Assembly: GCF_002368095.1 (NCBI RefSeq)
Contig: NZ_AP018227.1
Coordinates: forward strand, 4,029,796 to 4,093,795
Origin: Calothrix parasitica NIES-267
GTDB lineage: Bacteria > Cyanobacteriota > Cyanobacteriia > Cyanobacteriales > Nostocaceae
DNA: 64,000 bases
Direction of reading: 5' to 3'
Notes under the pieces: model-generated
What the model was told of the DNA's origin: nothing
The model's input: the letters and a program-made list of their open reading frames with translations, nothing else
The model's database searches: none
Made by a program: the position numbers and the translations under genes
Part shown: piece after piece, positions 1 to 11,615 of the stretch
Position numbering within the stretch: the stretch's first letter is position 1
How the letters are laid out: each line of letters opens with the position of its first letter

Positions 1-746
1 AGTCTGTTGAGGGTCTAGATATTGCTGGGTATATGGAACCTGCGGATGAAGTTGGTGGGGATTATTATGATGTTCTTAATGTTGATGGAAATGTAAAAAT
101 TGGTATTGGTGACGTAACCGGACATGGTTTGGAAAGCGGAATGCTGATGTTGATGGTACAAACTGCTGTTCGTACTCTCCAAGAAGTTGAAGAAACCAAT
201 CCAGTGAGGTTTATGGATATTTTAAACCGCACTATTTACAAAAATATTCAGCGTATGGATTCGGCTAAGAATCTGACTCTATCTCTAATTGACTACAGTG
301 ATGGGGAAATCAAATTAAGTGGACAACATGAGGAAGTTATTGTAGTACGTAGCAATGGTGAACTGGAACTTTTGGACACTACAGACCTCGGTTTCCCTAT
401 CGGTTTAGATGATGAAATTGCCGATTTTGTTGCTGAGCTGAAGATAAAGTTAGATGCTGGTGATGTAGCAGTACTCTTCACAGACGGAATTACCGAAGCT
501 GAAGATATTCATGGAAAACTCTATGGTATCGAGAAACTTTGCGAAGTTATCAAGCAAAATCGTCATTTGAGTTCTGCTGAAATAAAAGACGCTGTAATTG
601 AAGATGTACGTTCGCACATTGGTTTACAAGAAGTCTTTGATGATATCACGCTGTTGGTATTGAAGCAGAAGGATAGTAGTTCTCCTTTTAATCAGTTGAA
701 TTCAGAACAAATAGAAGAACAATTACAAACGATTCCTAGCGCTTAA
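1..746 (+). CDS. SpoIIE/PP2C-type serine phosphatase, C-terminal part (5' truncated by window edge)
   Basis: The reading frame is open from base 3 into the window edge, so the true start lies outside. The visible 248 codons are a PP2C-like SpoIIE phosphatase domain. The early motif AGYMEPADEVGGDYYDV holds the metal-binding Asp residues, GIGDVTGHG follows, FTDGITEAED is the second acidic motif, and FDDITLLVLK is the terminal Asp motif. Such domains dephosphorylate STAS-type anti-sigma antagonists in partner-switching systems, and cyanobacterial members (IcfG/RsbU-like) often carry sensory N-termini, not visible here. The next gene, 62 nt downstream on the same strand, encodes an ATP-binding/STAS fusion, the expected partner. 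Activity and signal are inference. Confidence 0.9.
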   Translation, partial: SVEGLDIAGYMEPADEVGGDYYDVLNVDGNVKIGIGDVTGHGLESGMLMLMVQTAVRTLQEVEETNPVRFMDILNRTIYKNIQRMDSAKNLTLSLIDYSDGEIKLSGQHEEVIVVRSNGELELLDTTDLGFPIGLDDEIADFVAELKIKLDAGDVAVLFTDGITEAEDIHGKLYGIEKLCEVIKQNRHLSSAEIKDAVIEDVRSHIGLQEVFDDITLLVLKQKDSSSPFNQLNSEQIEEQLQTIPSA

Positions 747-808
747 TAATTAGCTTCTTTAATTAACAAATTTATCGGTACAAATTTATAAGAGAGGAAA
801 AGATAGCG

Positions 809-1801
809 GTGGTGCAAGTATTTGGAGACTTCGTTGAATCAACGCATAAAAAGGAAAATTTAACTTTAGGGTTCTCTCCTTCTTCGGTACCAATCAGCGA
901 ACGTTGGCGCAATAACGGTTTATCCGCTGACTATATTGCTGAGTATCTAGCAACTGTATTAAATAATGAAGAGAATGAATCCGATGATACAGAGTATTTA
1001 GCTGAAATAAAAAGTTCGGCTAGCTACATAGCTAATGAATTATTAGAAAATGGGATGAAGTACTGCAACCAGCATACTGAATATCCTATTACTTTTCATA
1101 TCGAATTGGTATCTAACGAAATCAGATTTTTCCTGGAAAATACGATTATTCCAGCAAATGCAGAAAGATTAAAAGAATTTATTAATGAATTAGATAATTC
1201 AGATCCAGATGAGTTTTATATTCGTCAGTTAGAAAAAACTGCTGAAGATGAATTGGAGGATAACACTAGTTCTGGATTAGGTTTTTTAAGCATCATCAAT
1301 GACTATTCGGCCAAACTAGGCTGGAAGTTCCAAACTGTGGATCAAAGTTCATTGGTAATGAGTGTTACTACTTTAGTGCGTCTAATGTTACAACAAACCG
1401 AGCAGCTTAATCAACAAACTGAAACCGAAAACAAAACGAATACTAATGTTGAACCGATAGAAGTTAAAGGCGAAAATTTTACTATTATCTACAACAATAG
1501 TAGTAAGGCTGTTAACTTTACTGGTAGAGTCAGGCTTAGAGGATTGCAAGAATATACTGTTGTTTTTGAATTATTCGATAAAGTCTTAGAAACAAACAAA
1601 AATTCAATAACTATTGATTTACAAAACCTAGAACTTCTTAATAGTTCGGGGATTGATATGCTATCAAAATTTATTATTACTGCACGGAAAAAAAAGACGG
1701 TTGATATCAAGATTATTGGTTCTAGCAGTAAGACTTGGCAAGCAAGGTTATTAAAGAATATGCAGCGATTAATGCCTAAATTAGAATATGAATTGAAATA
1801 G
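809..1801 (+). CDS. ATP-binding (anti-sigma kinase-like) and STAS domain fusion protein
   Basis: This 330-aa protein has two parts. Residues about 30-190 look like a divergent histidine-kinase-type ATPase domain: IANELLENGMKY resembles an N-box and SGLGFLSIINDY a G-box. Residues about 220-325 form a STAS domain with LLNSSGIDMLSKF, whose Ser is the usual phosphorylation site of anti-sigma antagonists. It resembles joined versions of the cyanobacterial Slr1658/Slr1659 regulator families. The start is GTG at 809 (a second GTG follows at 812), preceded by a purine-rich AGAGAGG. It sits 62 nt after the SpoIIE phosphatase gene, which would reset the phospho-Ser. It may act as its own kinase-plus-substrate switch; the controlled partner is not visible. 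Confidence 0.75.
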   Translation: MVQVFGDFVESTHKKENLTLGFSPSSVPISERWRNNGLSADYIAEYLATVLNNEENESDDTEYLAEIKSSASYIANELLENGMKYCNQHTEYPITFHIELVSNEIRFFLENTIIPANAERLKEFINELDNSDPDEFYIRQLEKTAEDELEDNTSSGLGFLSIINDYSAKLGWKFQTVDQSSLVMSVTTLVRLMLQQTEQLNQQTETENKTNTNVEPIEVKGENFTIIYNNSSKAVNFTGRVRLRGLQEYTVVFELFDKVLETNKNSITIDLQNLELLNSSGIDMLSKFIITARKKKTVDIKIIGSSSKTWQARLLKNMQRLMPKLEYELK

Positions 1802-1832
1802 TTAGGAGTTAGGAGTTAGGAGTTAGGAGTTA
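1801..1832. repeat. STRR heptamer repeat (gttagga)n
   Basis: Four perfect copies of the heptamer gttagga plus a partial fifth begin at the last base of the preceding stop codon. Short tandemly repeated repetitive (STRR) heptamers are typical of heterocystous cyanobacterial intergenic DNA. The same unit recurs at 13516, 36172 and, inverted, at 45446. Confidence 0.9.
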
Positions 1833-1890
1833 TTAATTATTAATTTCTCTCCCTATCTCCCCCTCTCCCCATCTCTCATCCACTAAAAAC

Positions 1891-1927
1891 AAAAACTCCT
1901 CCCTTGGATTGGCTGGGAGGAGTTTTT
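1891..1927. terminator. bidirectional intrinsic terminator between convergent genes
   Basis: A 13-bp perfect inverted repeat, aaaaactcctccc (1891-1903) and gggaggagttttt (1915-1927), surrounds an 11-nt loop. GC-rich pairs sit next to the loop and A/T runs lie at both feet, so it can terminate in both directions. It lies between the STAS gene (plus) and the ATP synthase epsilon gene (minus). Confidence 0.85.
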
Positions 1928-1953
1928 GATTTAAATTCCAAGTAACTGAATAT

Positions 1954-2367
1954 TTACACCATACCACCAGCAGCTTGAAAGCGAGCGCGGGCGCGTTTGT
2001 AGGTCTGAGTTGCTTGGATTTGGCCTTGTCTGTCTCCTTGAGAAACTTGGTTTAAACGGGTTTGAGCTTCGCTAAAAGCACTACGGGCTTCTTCTATATC
2101 TATTGAATCACCCTGCTCGGCTCCGTTAACCAAAATAGTGACTTCGTCTTCTTCGACTTCTGCAAAGCCACCCGAAAGTGCGATCGCAACCCAATTTTGA
2201 CTGTTATCGGCACGGACTCGCATTACACCCGTATCTAAAGCACTTAGCATTGGTGCGTGTCCGCTAAGGATACCAAGTTGTCCGGTGGTGCTTGGTAAAA
2301 CGACTTCTTCAGCGGTTGAATCCCAGACTGTTTTATCTGGGGAGATTACACGAACGGTTAATGTCAT
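1954..2367 (-). CDS. atpC: F0F1 ATP synthase epsilon subunit
   Basis: A 137-aa protein of normal length for the cyanobacterial CF1 epsilon subunit (called atpE in chloroplast-style naming). The N-terminal beta-sandwich includes [17 protein letters not shown], and the C-terminal alpha-helical hairpin (about residues 90-130) holds the regulatory helices. It is part of the central stalk, couples rotation of the gamma/c-ring to catalysis and inhibits ATP hydrolysis. It lies 194 nt downstream of the beta subunit gene on the same strand, the usual cyanobacterial beta-epsilon pair. The ATG start is clear, and the bidirectional hairpin at 1891-1927 terminates it. Confidence 0.97.
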   Translation of the reverse strand: MTLTVRVISPDKTVWDSTAEEVVLPSTTGQLGILSGHAPMLSALDTGVMRVRADNSQNWVAIALSGGFAEVEEDEVTILVNGAEQGDSIDIEEARSAFSEAQTRLNQVSQGDRQGQIQATQTYKRARARFQAAGGMV

Positions 2368-2375
2368 TTCAATTT

Positions 2376-2402
2376 TAGATTTTGGATTTTAGATTTTGGA
2401 TT
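2376..2402. repeat. STRR-like heptamer (ttttgga/ttttaga) in the atpD-atpC spacer
   Basis: Alternating heptamers of the ttttaga/ttttgga type stand just upstream of the epsilon gene start, inside what should be a single transcription unit. The same unit recurs at 13545-13580, 27621 and 46196. Confidence 0.7.
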
Positions 2403-2517
2403 GTCTTCTCCTACAAAAGAGACAAAATCATAGTTGCTAGTAGATAGCAGATAGTTGATTAAGCACACCTTTGGGGCGAAAGTTGACGCTTATTTTAGTA
2501 ATATTTACTTTCCGTCA

Positions 2518-2557
2518 ACTACTAACTAACCACTAACAACTAACAACTAACAACTAA
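2518..2557. repeat. heptamer repeat (aacta/aacaacta) after atpD
   Basis: Tandem actaactaac/aacaacta units lie directly next to the 3' end of the beta subunit gene, so the 194-nt atpD-atpC spacer is bordered by repeats at both ends. It looks like an STRR insertion in an operon spacer. Confidence 0.75.
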
Positions 2558-2561
2558 GCCT

Positions 2562-5474
<2,913 letters not shown>

Positions 5475-6716
5475 ATGAGGATAATGGTATATTCTCACGA
5501 TGCATTTGGGTTAGGCAATATTCGGAGAATGCTCGCAATTTGCGAACACTTGCTTGAGGAAATTCCACAGCTATCAATCTTGTTACTGTCTGGTTCTCCT
5601 ATGCTTCAAGGATTCCGCTTACCAAAAGGTTTAGATTATATTAAATTACCTTGTTTAAATCGGGATAGTAGTGGTGAGTTAGCAGTAAAATATCTGGGTA
5701 TGGATGTAGATAATACTGTAAAAATGCGGTCTGAATTAGTCTTATCAGCGGTGGTTAATTTTCAACCAGACCTATTTTTAGTCGATAAAAAACCATTAGG
5801 AATTAAAAATGAGTTAACGGATGCTATCAATTATTTACACGATAAACTGCCTCAGACAAAAATTATACTACTGCTAAGAGAAATTTTAGATATACCAGAA
5901 ATAACTATTCATGAATGGCAAAAAAATCAGTATAACCAAGTAATTTGTAAATTCTATCATCTGCTTCTAATCGTTGGTTCGCAAAAAGTATTTGATTTTT
6001 GCGAAGAGTATAAACTACCAGATATTATCGCTAATAAAGCAAGATTTTGCGGATATATCCGTCGTTTTAAAAGTTGTAAAATAAACACAAATATTCGTCA
6101 TGAATTAGAGTTAGCACCGGTGGATAAATTAGTGGTAGTAACTCCCGGTGGTGGACAAGATGGCTATCAATTAATCAATACATATCTTCAGGGACAAGAA
6201 TTATTAAACAATAGTCAATACCGTATTAATAGTTTAGTATTTTGCGGTCCGGAAATGCCTAAAGAGCAAAAGCAAGAACTCTATCAAGCAGCAGCGAAAT
6301 TTCCTCAAGTGCAAATGAGAGAGTTTACTGATGATTTCATGAGCTATTTATCAGCAGCGGATGCAGTAGTCTCGATGGGAGGTTATAACACTATTTGTGA
6401 AATTCTCTCAGCAGAAAAATCAGCAGTTATTGTACCTCGCATTAAGCCTTCTCAAGAGCAATTAATACGCTCGCAAAGAATGCAAGATTTAGGTTTATTA
6501 ATAAGCATACATCCTGAAAATCTGACATCTGAAGCTTTGATTACACGGGTATTTCAGATATTAAACAATCCCTTAAAACCGCACAAAGTTGATTTAGAAG
6601 GTTTATCTAGAATTACTCATCATATCAGAGACTTATTAATGGATAAAATTACTGATATTCAATCGGATATTGCTTATTCTGAAGCGAATCAAATTCATGA
6701 ATTTTTAGCTAGTTGA
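5475..6716 (+). CDS. MurG-like predicted glycosyltransferase (COG4671-type), paralogue 1
   Basis: A 413-aa protein with a GT-B fold signature of the MurG/GT28 type. The N-terminus MVYSHDAFGLGNIRRMLAI is a nucleotide-sugar glycosyltransferase start with a conserved His/Gly loop. The C-terminal half contains VVTPGGGQDGY (about residue 220) and SAADAVVSMGGYNTICEIL (about residue 295), the sugar-nucleotide-binding loop. The start is ATG at 5475 after AAGGGGTAG. It is the first gene of a plus-strand cluster running to 15928. The next gene is a diverged paralogue with the same architecture, suggesting sequential sugar additions. The substrate is unknown. Confidence 0.8.
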   Translation: MRIMVYSHDAFGLGNIRRMLAICEHLLEEIPQLSILLLSGSPMLQGFRLPKGLDYIKLPCLNRDSSGELAVKYLGMDVDNTVKMRSELVLSAVVNFQPDLFLVDKKPLGIKNELTDAINYLHDKLPQTKIILLLREILDIPEITIHEWQKNQYNQVICKFYHLLLIVGSQKVFDFCEEYKLPDIIANKARFCGYIRRFKSCKINTNIRHELELAPVDKLVVVTPGGGQDGYQLINTYLQGQELLNNSQYRINSLVFCGPEMPKEQKQELYQAAAKFPQVQMREFTDDFMSYLSAADAVVSMGGYNTICEILSAEKSAVIVPRIKPSQEQLIRSQRMQDLGLLISIHPENLTSEALITRVFQILNNPLKPHKVDLEGLSRITHHIRDLLMDKITDIQSDIAYSEANQIHEFLAS

Positions 6717-6925
6717 GGAAAGTAAAAATAATCAGTAATGTCATTTATGTTGAAATAAATTTATTTTGACTATAGGTAACAGTTACTTTTTGATAATAAC
6801 ACCGATATCAAGGTTAATTAAGTAATTGTCTGTTTGATATATAGCAAATGTATCCTACTTAATCTGAATAATATTTTGATTAATATCAGTTAGACAGGAA
6901 GTATCAATTTTAGGAATGAATCTCA

Positions 6926-8110
6926 ATGAAAAAACTTTTGTTTTACTGTCAGCATATTTTAGGAATGGGACATTTAGTCCGGAGCATGGAAATTGTTCGT
7001 GGTTTGATGTCAGATTTCCAGGTATGTTTCATTAATGGTGGACAAATTATTAAGGAATTTGAAATACCTGATGGAATTGGAATTATAAATTTACCAGCAA
7101 TTAAAACTGATTCGGAATTTAAACAATTGAAACCTGTTGATGAATCTTTATCTTTAGCTGAAGTTCAAGAAATCAGAAAAAATAAACTTTTGCAGATTGC
7201 AGACGAATTCCAGCCTGATGTATTAATAATTGAATTATTTCCATTTGGAAGAGGGAAGTTTTCTTTTGAATTGATTCCACTTTTAGAAAAGTTACGGGCT
7301 GGTAAAAAGCCGGTAAAAATTGTTTCGAGTTTGCGCGATATTGTTGTTACTAAGACAAATCAAGAAAAATATGAAAGTAAAGTTTGTCGATTAATGAATC
7401 AATATTTTGATATGTTATTGATTCATGGCGACCCTAATTTTATCACTTTAAATCAAAGCTTTTCTCGGATAAAAGATATCCAAAGTCAAACTAAATATAC
7501 TGGCTATGTCGTTCAAAAGCCTTCGATAAATCCTCAACTAACAAAGGAAGATAGAGAAATACTTGATTCGGAGCAACCGTTAATTTTAGTTAGTGTTGGT
7601 GGTGGAAGATTCGGTCATGAATTAATTGATTGTGTAGTTGAAAGTGCTGATATTTTGAAACATAAAATTCCTCATATAATTCAAGTTTTTACAGGACCTT
7701 TTTCACCAGGAGCTAAAGTAGAATTATGGCAGAGATTAACAGAGAGTAAGCAGAATATTAACGTTAGTCGCTACACCCGAAATTTAATTAGCTATATGCA
7801 AAAAGCCGACCTTTCTATCAGTATGTCAGGCTATAACACCACTTTAAATGTAATGACAACTGGTGTGCGAGCAATGATTTTACCATTCAAGGGTAATAAT
7901 GACCAAGAGCAAAGAATTAGAGCAGGTAAATTGGATAGTTTAGGTGTTGTTAAAATGCTTGATGACTCGGATTTACAGCCCGAAATATTTTCCCAAAAAT
8001 TAATTGAATACTTAGCAATAGAACCGAAAAAACTTGAGTTTGACTTTAATGGTGTAGAAAATACAGCAGCATTAATCAAAAATTTAGTTTCAAGTCAAAA
8101 AGTAGCTTAA
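6926..8110 (+). CDS. MurG-like predicted glycosyltransferase (COG4671-type), paralogue 2
   Basis: A 394-aa relative of the preceding gene. It begins LLFYCQHILGMGHLVRSMEI, where the GMGHLVR loop matches GLGNIRR in the neighbour. Later motifs are LVSVGGGRFGHELI (about residue 220) and KADLSISMSGYNTTLNVM (about residue 290), the GT-B C-terminal nucleotide-sugar loop. It lies 209 nt after paralogue 1 and only 32 nt before the next glycosyltransferase, so it is probably co-transcribed with the genes downstream. The sugar donor and acceptor cannot be told. Confidence 0.8.
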   Translation: MKKLLFYCQHILGMGHLVRSMEIVRGLMSDFQVCFINGGQIIKEFEIPDGIGIINLPAIKTDSEFKQLKPVDESLSLAEVQEIRKNKLLQIADEFQPDVLIIELFPFGRGKFSFELIPLLEKLRAGKKPVKIVSSLRDIVVTKTNQEKYESKVCRLMNQYFDMLLIHGDPNFITLNQSFSRIKDIQSQTKYTGYVVQKPSINPQLTKEDREILDSEQPLILVSVGGGRFGHELIDCVVESADILKHKIPHIIQVFTGPFSPGAKVELWQRLTESKQNINVSRYTRNLISYMQKADLSISMSGYNTTLNVMTTGVRAMILPFKGNNDQEQRIRAGKLDSLGVVKMLDDSDLQPEIFSQKLIEYLAIEPKKLEFDFNGVENTAALIKNLVSSQKVA

Positions 8111-8142
8111 TTTGAACGCAATTTTAATTAATTAACAATTCC

Positions 8143-9357
8143 ATGAATAATAAGCCTAAAATTTGTATCACCACCTTAGAATATCCACCCGATATTGGTG
8201 GTGTTGGTGAATCAGTAAATCGTATTGCTAAAATGCTTAGCAGCAGAGGTTATGAAGTCCACGTTGCTGTTTTCCGTTCTAAACAAAGGTTGGTTTCTGA
8301 TGGAAGTCGCAGACGAGCGGGTTGTGAAACAACTCTAAAAGATGACGTTTTTGTGCATCGCATTCAACCAGCAATCCGTGGTGATGTAACTGAATTAACT
8401 GATTATTTGAGCGATGTTTATTTTCAACTGAAACTTTTGCATCAGAAATATCAATACAATTTGTTTCATGCCTTTTTTATCATTGAAACTGGTTATGTGA
8501 CAACACTTTTAGCTAAAGAAAATGATGTACCAATTATTAACAGCGTTCGTGGTGCTGACTTACACAAACATATTTTCAGCCCCAAAAATCATGGGCCAAT
8601 TTCGTGGATTTTAGATAATTCGGATTGGACTACTTTTGTCAGCCAAACTTTACGACAAAGAGCAAATCTAATTAGTCCGAGTAACAAAGTTAAATCTTTT
8701 GCTTTTTGGAATTCGATTGCACCAATTAATTTTGAAGAGTTGCCGAAACCATCATTAGTTAATGAATTATCTGGTTTAGTAATCGGTACAACGGGAAGAT
8801 TTCGTGGTAAAAAAGGTATTGAATTCCTTATCGATGCTTGTGCTAAATTCACTCCAGAAATAGACCTAACTCTATTACTAATTGGTGATTTTATCGAAAA
8901 AGAAAAAAGTTATTGGGAACAAGAATTAAAAAATCAAGGTTTAGGTTCTCGATTGCAAATAACTGGGATGAAAACTCGTCAAGAAACTTTAGCTTATTTA
9001 CCTTATTTGGATATTTTTGCCATCCCTTCTTTAACCGATGGTTGTCCGAATGCTTTATTAGAAGCAATGTCGGCAGGTTGTGCAATTGTTGGCAGCAATG
9101 TTGATGCGATTGGTGAAATTATTGAAGACGGTGTGAGTGGGTTGTTAGTGAATCCTGCGAATGCAGCAGAATTAGCCGCAGCGTTGAGATATTTAGCAGA
9201 CAAACCGGAACTACGAAAACAATTAGGTTCAGCAGCAAAAATCAAGGTGGAAACAGAGCTAGTACCAGCAATAGAATTAGAGAATTGGTTGAGTGTTTAT
9301 CAGCGAGTATTTGATGAACAAAAATCTATTCTATTAAGTGAAGTAAGTTTAAATTAG
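8143..9357 (+). CDS. GT4 family glycosyltransferase
   Basis: A 404-aa GT-B glycosyltransferase of family 4. The N-terminus TLEYPPDIGGVGESVNRIA is the acceptor-side glycine-rich loop. The C-terminal Glycos_transf_1 domain (about residues 205-375) has GTTGRFRGKKGIEFLIDA and IPSLTDGCPNALLEAMSAG, which includes the EX7E-like motif for nucleotide-sugar binding. These enzymes transfer sugars to membrane-bound or polysaccharide acceptors. It is 32 nt from the preceding gene and 52 nt from the next, consistent with an operon. Confidence 0.88.
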   Translation: MNNKPKICITTLEYPPDIGGVGESVNRIAKMLSSRGYEVHVAVFRSKQRLVSDGSRRRAGCETTLKDDVFVHRIQPAIRGDVTELTDYLSDVYFQLKLLHQKYQYNLFHAFFIIETGYVTTLLAKENDVPIINSVRGADLHKHIFSPKNHGPISWILDNSDWTTFVSQTLRQRANLISPSNKVKSFAFWNSIAPINFEELPKPSLVNELSGLVIGTTGRFRGKKGIEFLIDACAKFTPEIDLTLLLIGDFIEKEKSYWEQELKNQGLGSRLQITGMKTRQETLAYLPYLDIFAIPSLTDGCPNALLEAMSAGCAIVGSNVDAIGEIIEDGVSGLLVNPANAAELAAALRYLADKPELRKQLGSAAKIKVETELVPAIELENWLSVYQRVFDEQKSILLSEVSLN

Positions 9358-9409
9358 TTTTCTCAGAAGCGTAAAACAGCTAATCGGTAATTAGAACAGG
9401 TCAATAATA

Positions 9410-10525
9410 ATGTCAGAACCACAAGTTACAATTGTTGTTGTACCGCGAGAGCGTTTTCAATTTGCTCGCGAATCATTAGAAAGTCTCTACGAAAATACTA
9501 ATTTTCCATTTAAATTAGTTTACGTAGATAACAACTCACCCAAAAAATTGCGACGTTATCTAGAAGCCCAAAGGAAAGAGGAAGAATTTCAATTAGTAAG
9601 CTCACCCTACTATCTTTCACCAAATGCGGCAAGAAATTTAGCTTTACGTCAAGTAGATACTAAATATGTAGTTTTCGTAGATAATGATGTTATCTTCGCC
9701 CCTAATTGGCTAAAGCCTTTAGTTAATTGTGCTGAAGAAACTAATGCTACAGTTGTTGGTTCTTTGGTGTGTCAATATAAGCCAGTACATGAAATTATTC
9801 ACTGCGCTGGTGGTGAATATATGTCATCAAAAGAATTCGCTTTATTTATGCGGGATGAACCTGCTTTATCTCAAACAAATGAGAAGAAAGGTAAGTGGCT
9901 GATTAACGAGAAAACTCCCTACCAAAATCAGCAACTTGCAGATGTCAACGATAAATTTAAACGTCAACCAACTGGGTTTATCGAGTTTCACTCAATGTTA
10001 GTCCGAAGAGAAATCTTTGAAAAAATCGGAATGCTAGATGAAGGTTTTTGCTGTACCAAAGAGTATCTTGATTTTGCAATGTCCGTAACTAAAGCTGGTG
10101 GTGAAATTTATCTTGAGCCAGAATCTGTGGTAACGTTTCTGACTCACCCACCTGCACCAGCTTTGAAATGGGAAGATTTACCTTATTTTATGTTGCGTTG
10201 GAGCGATGCTTGGGAACTGAACAATTTACTTTATTTTCAAGAAAAGTGGGATTTAGTTGAGAACGAATATTTTAAAAGACGCTGTACCAAAAAGTTAGGA
10301 ATCAGACGACAGGAGAAATTTATCGAACCTTTAGTTAAGCGTTTTGGATTTTTACCCAAACCCGCTAGAAAATGGCTAGAGAAAAGATTAGTTGCTTGGG
10401 AAAGAAAGCTCAACCATTATTTATTTAATCGTTACACAAAATTAGTTAACAGCCATGTAGCGATGGGTACTGATATTAATTCTTCGGTACAAGAATCAAC
10501 TGCATCTCTAACAACTATTTCTTAA
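9410..10525 (+). CDS. GT2 family glycosyltransferase
   Basis: A 371-aa GT-A type transferase. VTIVVVPRERFQFARESLES starts the domain, LVYVDNNSPKKLRRYL is the nucleotide-binding strand, and VVFVDNDVIFAPNWLKPL (about residues 87-104) contains the D-x-D metal site. The conserved GFIEFHSMLVRREIFEKIG and LDEGF motifs follow near residues 190-215. The roughly 80-residue C-terminal tail is basic and helical. It probably adds a sugar to the same product as its neighbours. Confidence 0.88.
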   Translation: MSEPQVTIVVVPRERFQFARESLESLYENTNFPFKLVYVDNNSPKKLRRYLEAQRKEEEFQLVSSPYYLSPNAARNLALRQVDTKYVVFVDNDVIFAPNWLKPLVNCAEETNATVVGSLVCQYKPVHEIIHCAGGEYMSSKEFALFMRDEPALSQTNEKKGKWLINEKTPYQNQQLADVNDKFKRQPTGFIEFHSMLVRREIFEKIGMLDEGFCCTKEYLDFAMSVTKAGGEIYLEPESVVTFLTHPPAPALKWEDLPYFMLRWSDAWELNNLLYFQEKWDLVENEYFKRRCTKKLGIRRQEKFIEPLVKRFGFLPKPARKWLEKRLVAWERKLNHYLFNRYTKLVNSHVAMGTDINSSVQESTASLTTIS

Positions 10526-10572
10526 AGTTATTAATTTATTGCAATTAGCAATTAAAAAGGAGATAAACAATA

Positions 10573-11559
10573 GTGCTTTATCGAGAATTTGGTCAAACTG
10601 GATGGAAGGTATCGGCTATTGGTATGGGTACCTGGAATATAGGCAACCAATGGGGTAATATAGACGAGACTACTGCTTTAGCTACCGTTCGTAGTGGTTT
10701 TGATAATGGTATTAATATATTTGACACCGCTGAGTCATACGGTGTAACTCCTGGGTTGTCTGAAGAACGTTTGGGAAAAGCTCTTCAAGGTATCCGCGAT
10801 GAAGTTTATGTCGTAACTAAAATGGGACGTTGGGGCAGACGTACCGGACAAACTATACCCATGACAACAGTTGATATGGTTCGTCTTTGCGCTCATGCTT
10901 CTCTTTTCCGCTTGCGTACTGATTGGATTGATTTGATGCTTTGTCATGAAGGTAAAATCAAAGATCCAAATACGATAAAAGTTTATTTGGAAGGGTTTGA
11001 GGTTCTTAAACAACAAGGTTATATCCGACAATACGGTATATCAACGGATAAATTAAAGGTTCTTAAACGATTTAATGTCAACAATAGTTGTAGTGCAGTA
11101 GAAGTTGACTATTCACTGTTAAATCGTGAAGCAGAGCAAGAGTTTTTACCCTATTGTCAAGAACATGGTATTGCAGTATTGGTCAGAGGACCCCTAGGTA
11201 AAGGTCTTCTATCTGGGAAATATGAACCAAATACAGTTTTCACTGATAATGTTCGTTCGGAGTGGTACATCGACGAAAAAAGAAGGCAAAAACTAGAGTC
11301 AAACATGGCTAAGGTTGAAGCACTCAAAAGCATATTGAAACCCGGTGAAGAAATGATTCATACTGCTTTGCGTTTTCCTATATCTCACCCAATCGAACCA
11401 GTAGCGATACCAGGAGCTAAATCTCCCCTACAGGCCGCGATGAATGCGAAAGCTGGAGAAAAAATTCTATCACGTCAGGAAATAGATAAGCTACTTTCAC
11501 AAATGGAAAATTCTCAAACAATATCAGTATTAGAAAAAAATCAAGCTATTGTTGCTTAG
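10573..11559 (+). CDS. aldo/keto reductase
   Basis: A 328-aa NADPH-dependent aldo/keto reductase with a complete catalytic set: Asp and Tyr in NIFDTAESYG, Lys in VVTKMGRWG and His in MLCHEGK. The C-terminal cofactor loop IEPVAIPGAKSPLQA is present. The start is GTG at 10573 behind a good AAGGAGATAAAC Shine-Dalgarno. Its place among glycosyltransferases and an epimerase suggests it reduces a sugar or nucleotide-sugar intermediate, but many such enzymes act on small aldehydes, so the substrate is open. Confidence 0.9.
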   Translation: MLYREFGQTGWKVSAIGMGTWNIGNQWGNIDETTALATVRSGFDNGINIFDTAESYGVTPGLSEERLGKALQGIRDEVYVVTKMGRWGRRTGQTIPMTTVDMVRLCAHASLFRLRTDWIDLMLCHEGKIKDPNTIKVYLEGFEVLKQQGYIRQYGISTDKLKVLKRFNVNNSCSAVEVDYSLLNREAEQEFLPYCQEHGIAVLVRGPLGKGLLSGKYEPNTVFTDNVRSEWYIDEKRRQKLESNMAKVEALKSILKPGEEMIHTALRFPISHPIEPVAIPGAKSPLQAAMNAKAGEKILSRQEIDKLLSQMENSQTISVLEKNQAIVA

Positions 11560-11615
11560 ATTATTTCGGGAATGGGGAAAAAGATTTGGCAAATTACAGT
11601 GGTGAAAGGAGAAAA

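Noticed and set aside
11586-11615. TTG start extending the ABC exporter by ten residues
   Set aside because: The ATG at 11616 has a strong AAAGGAG 4 nt upstream; the extension is not needed for the exporter fold.
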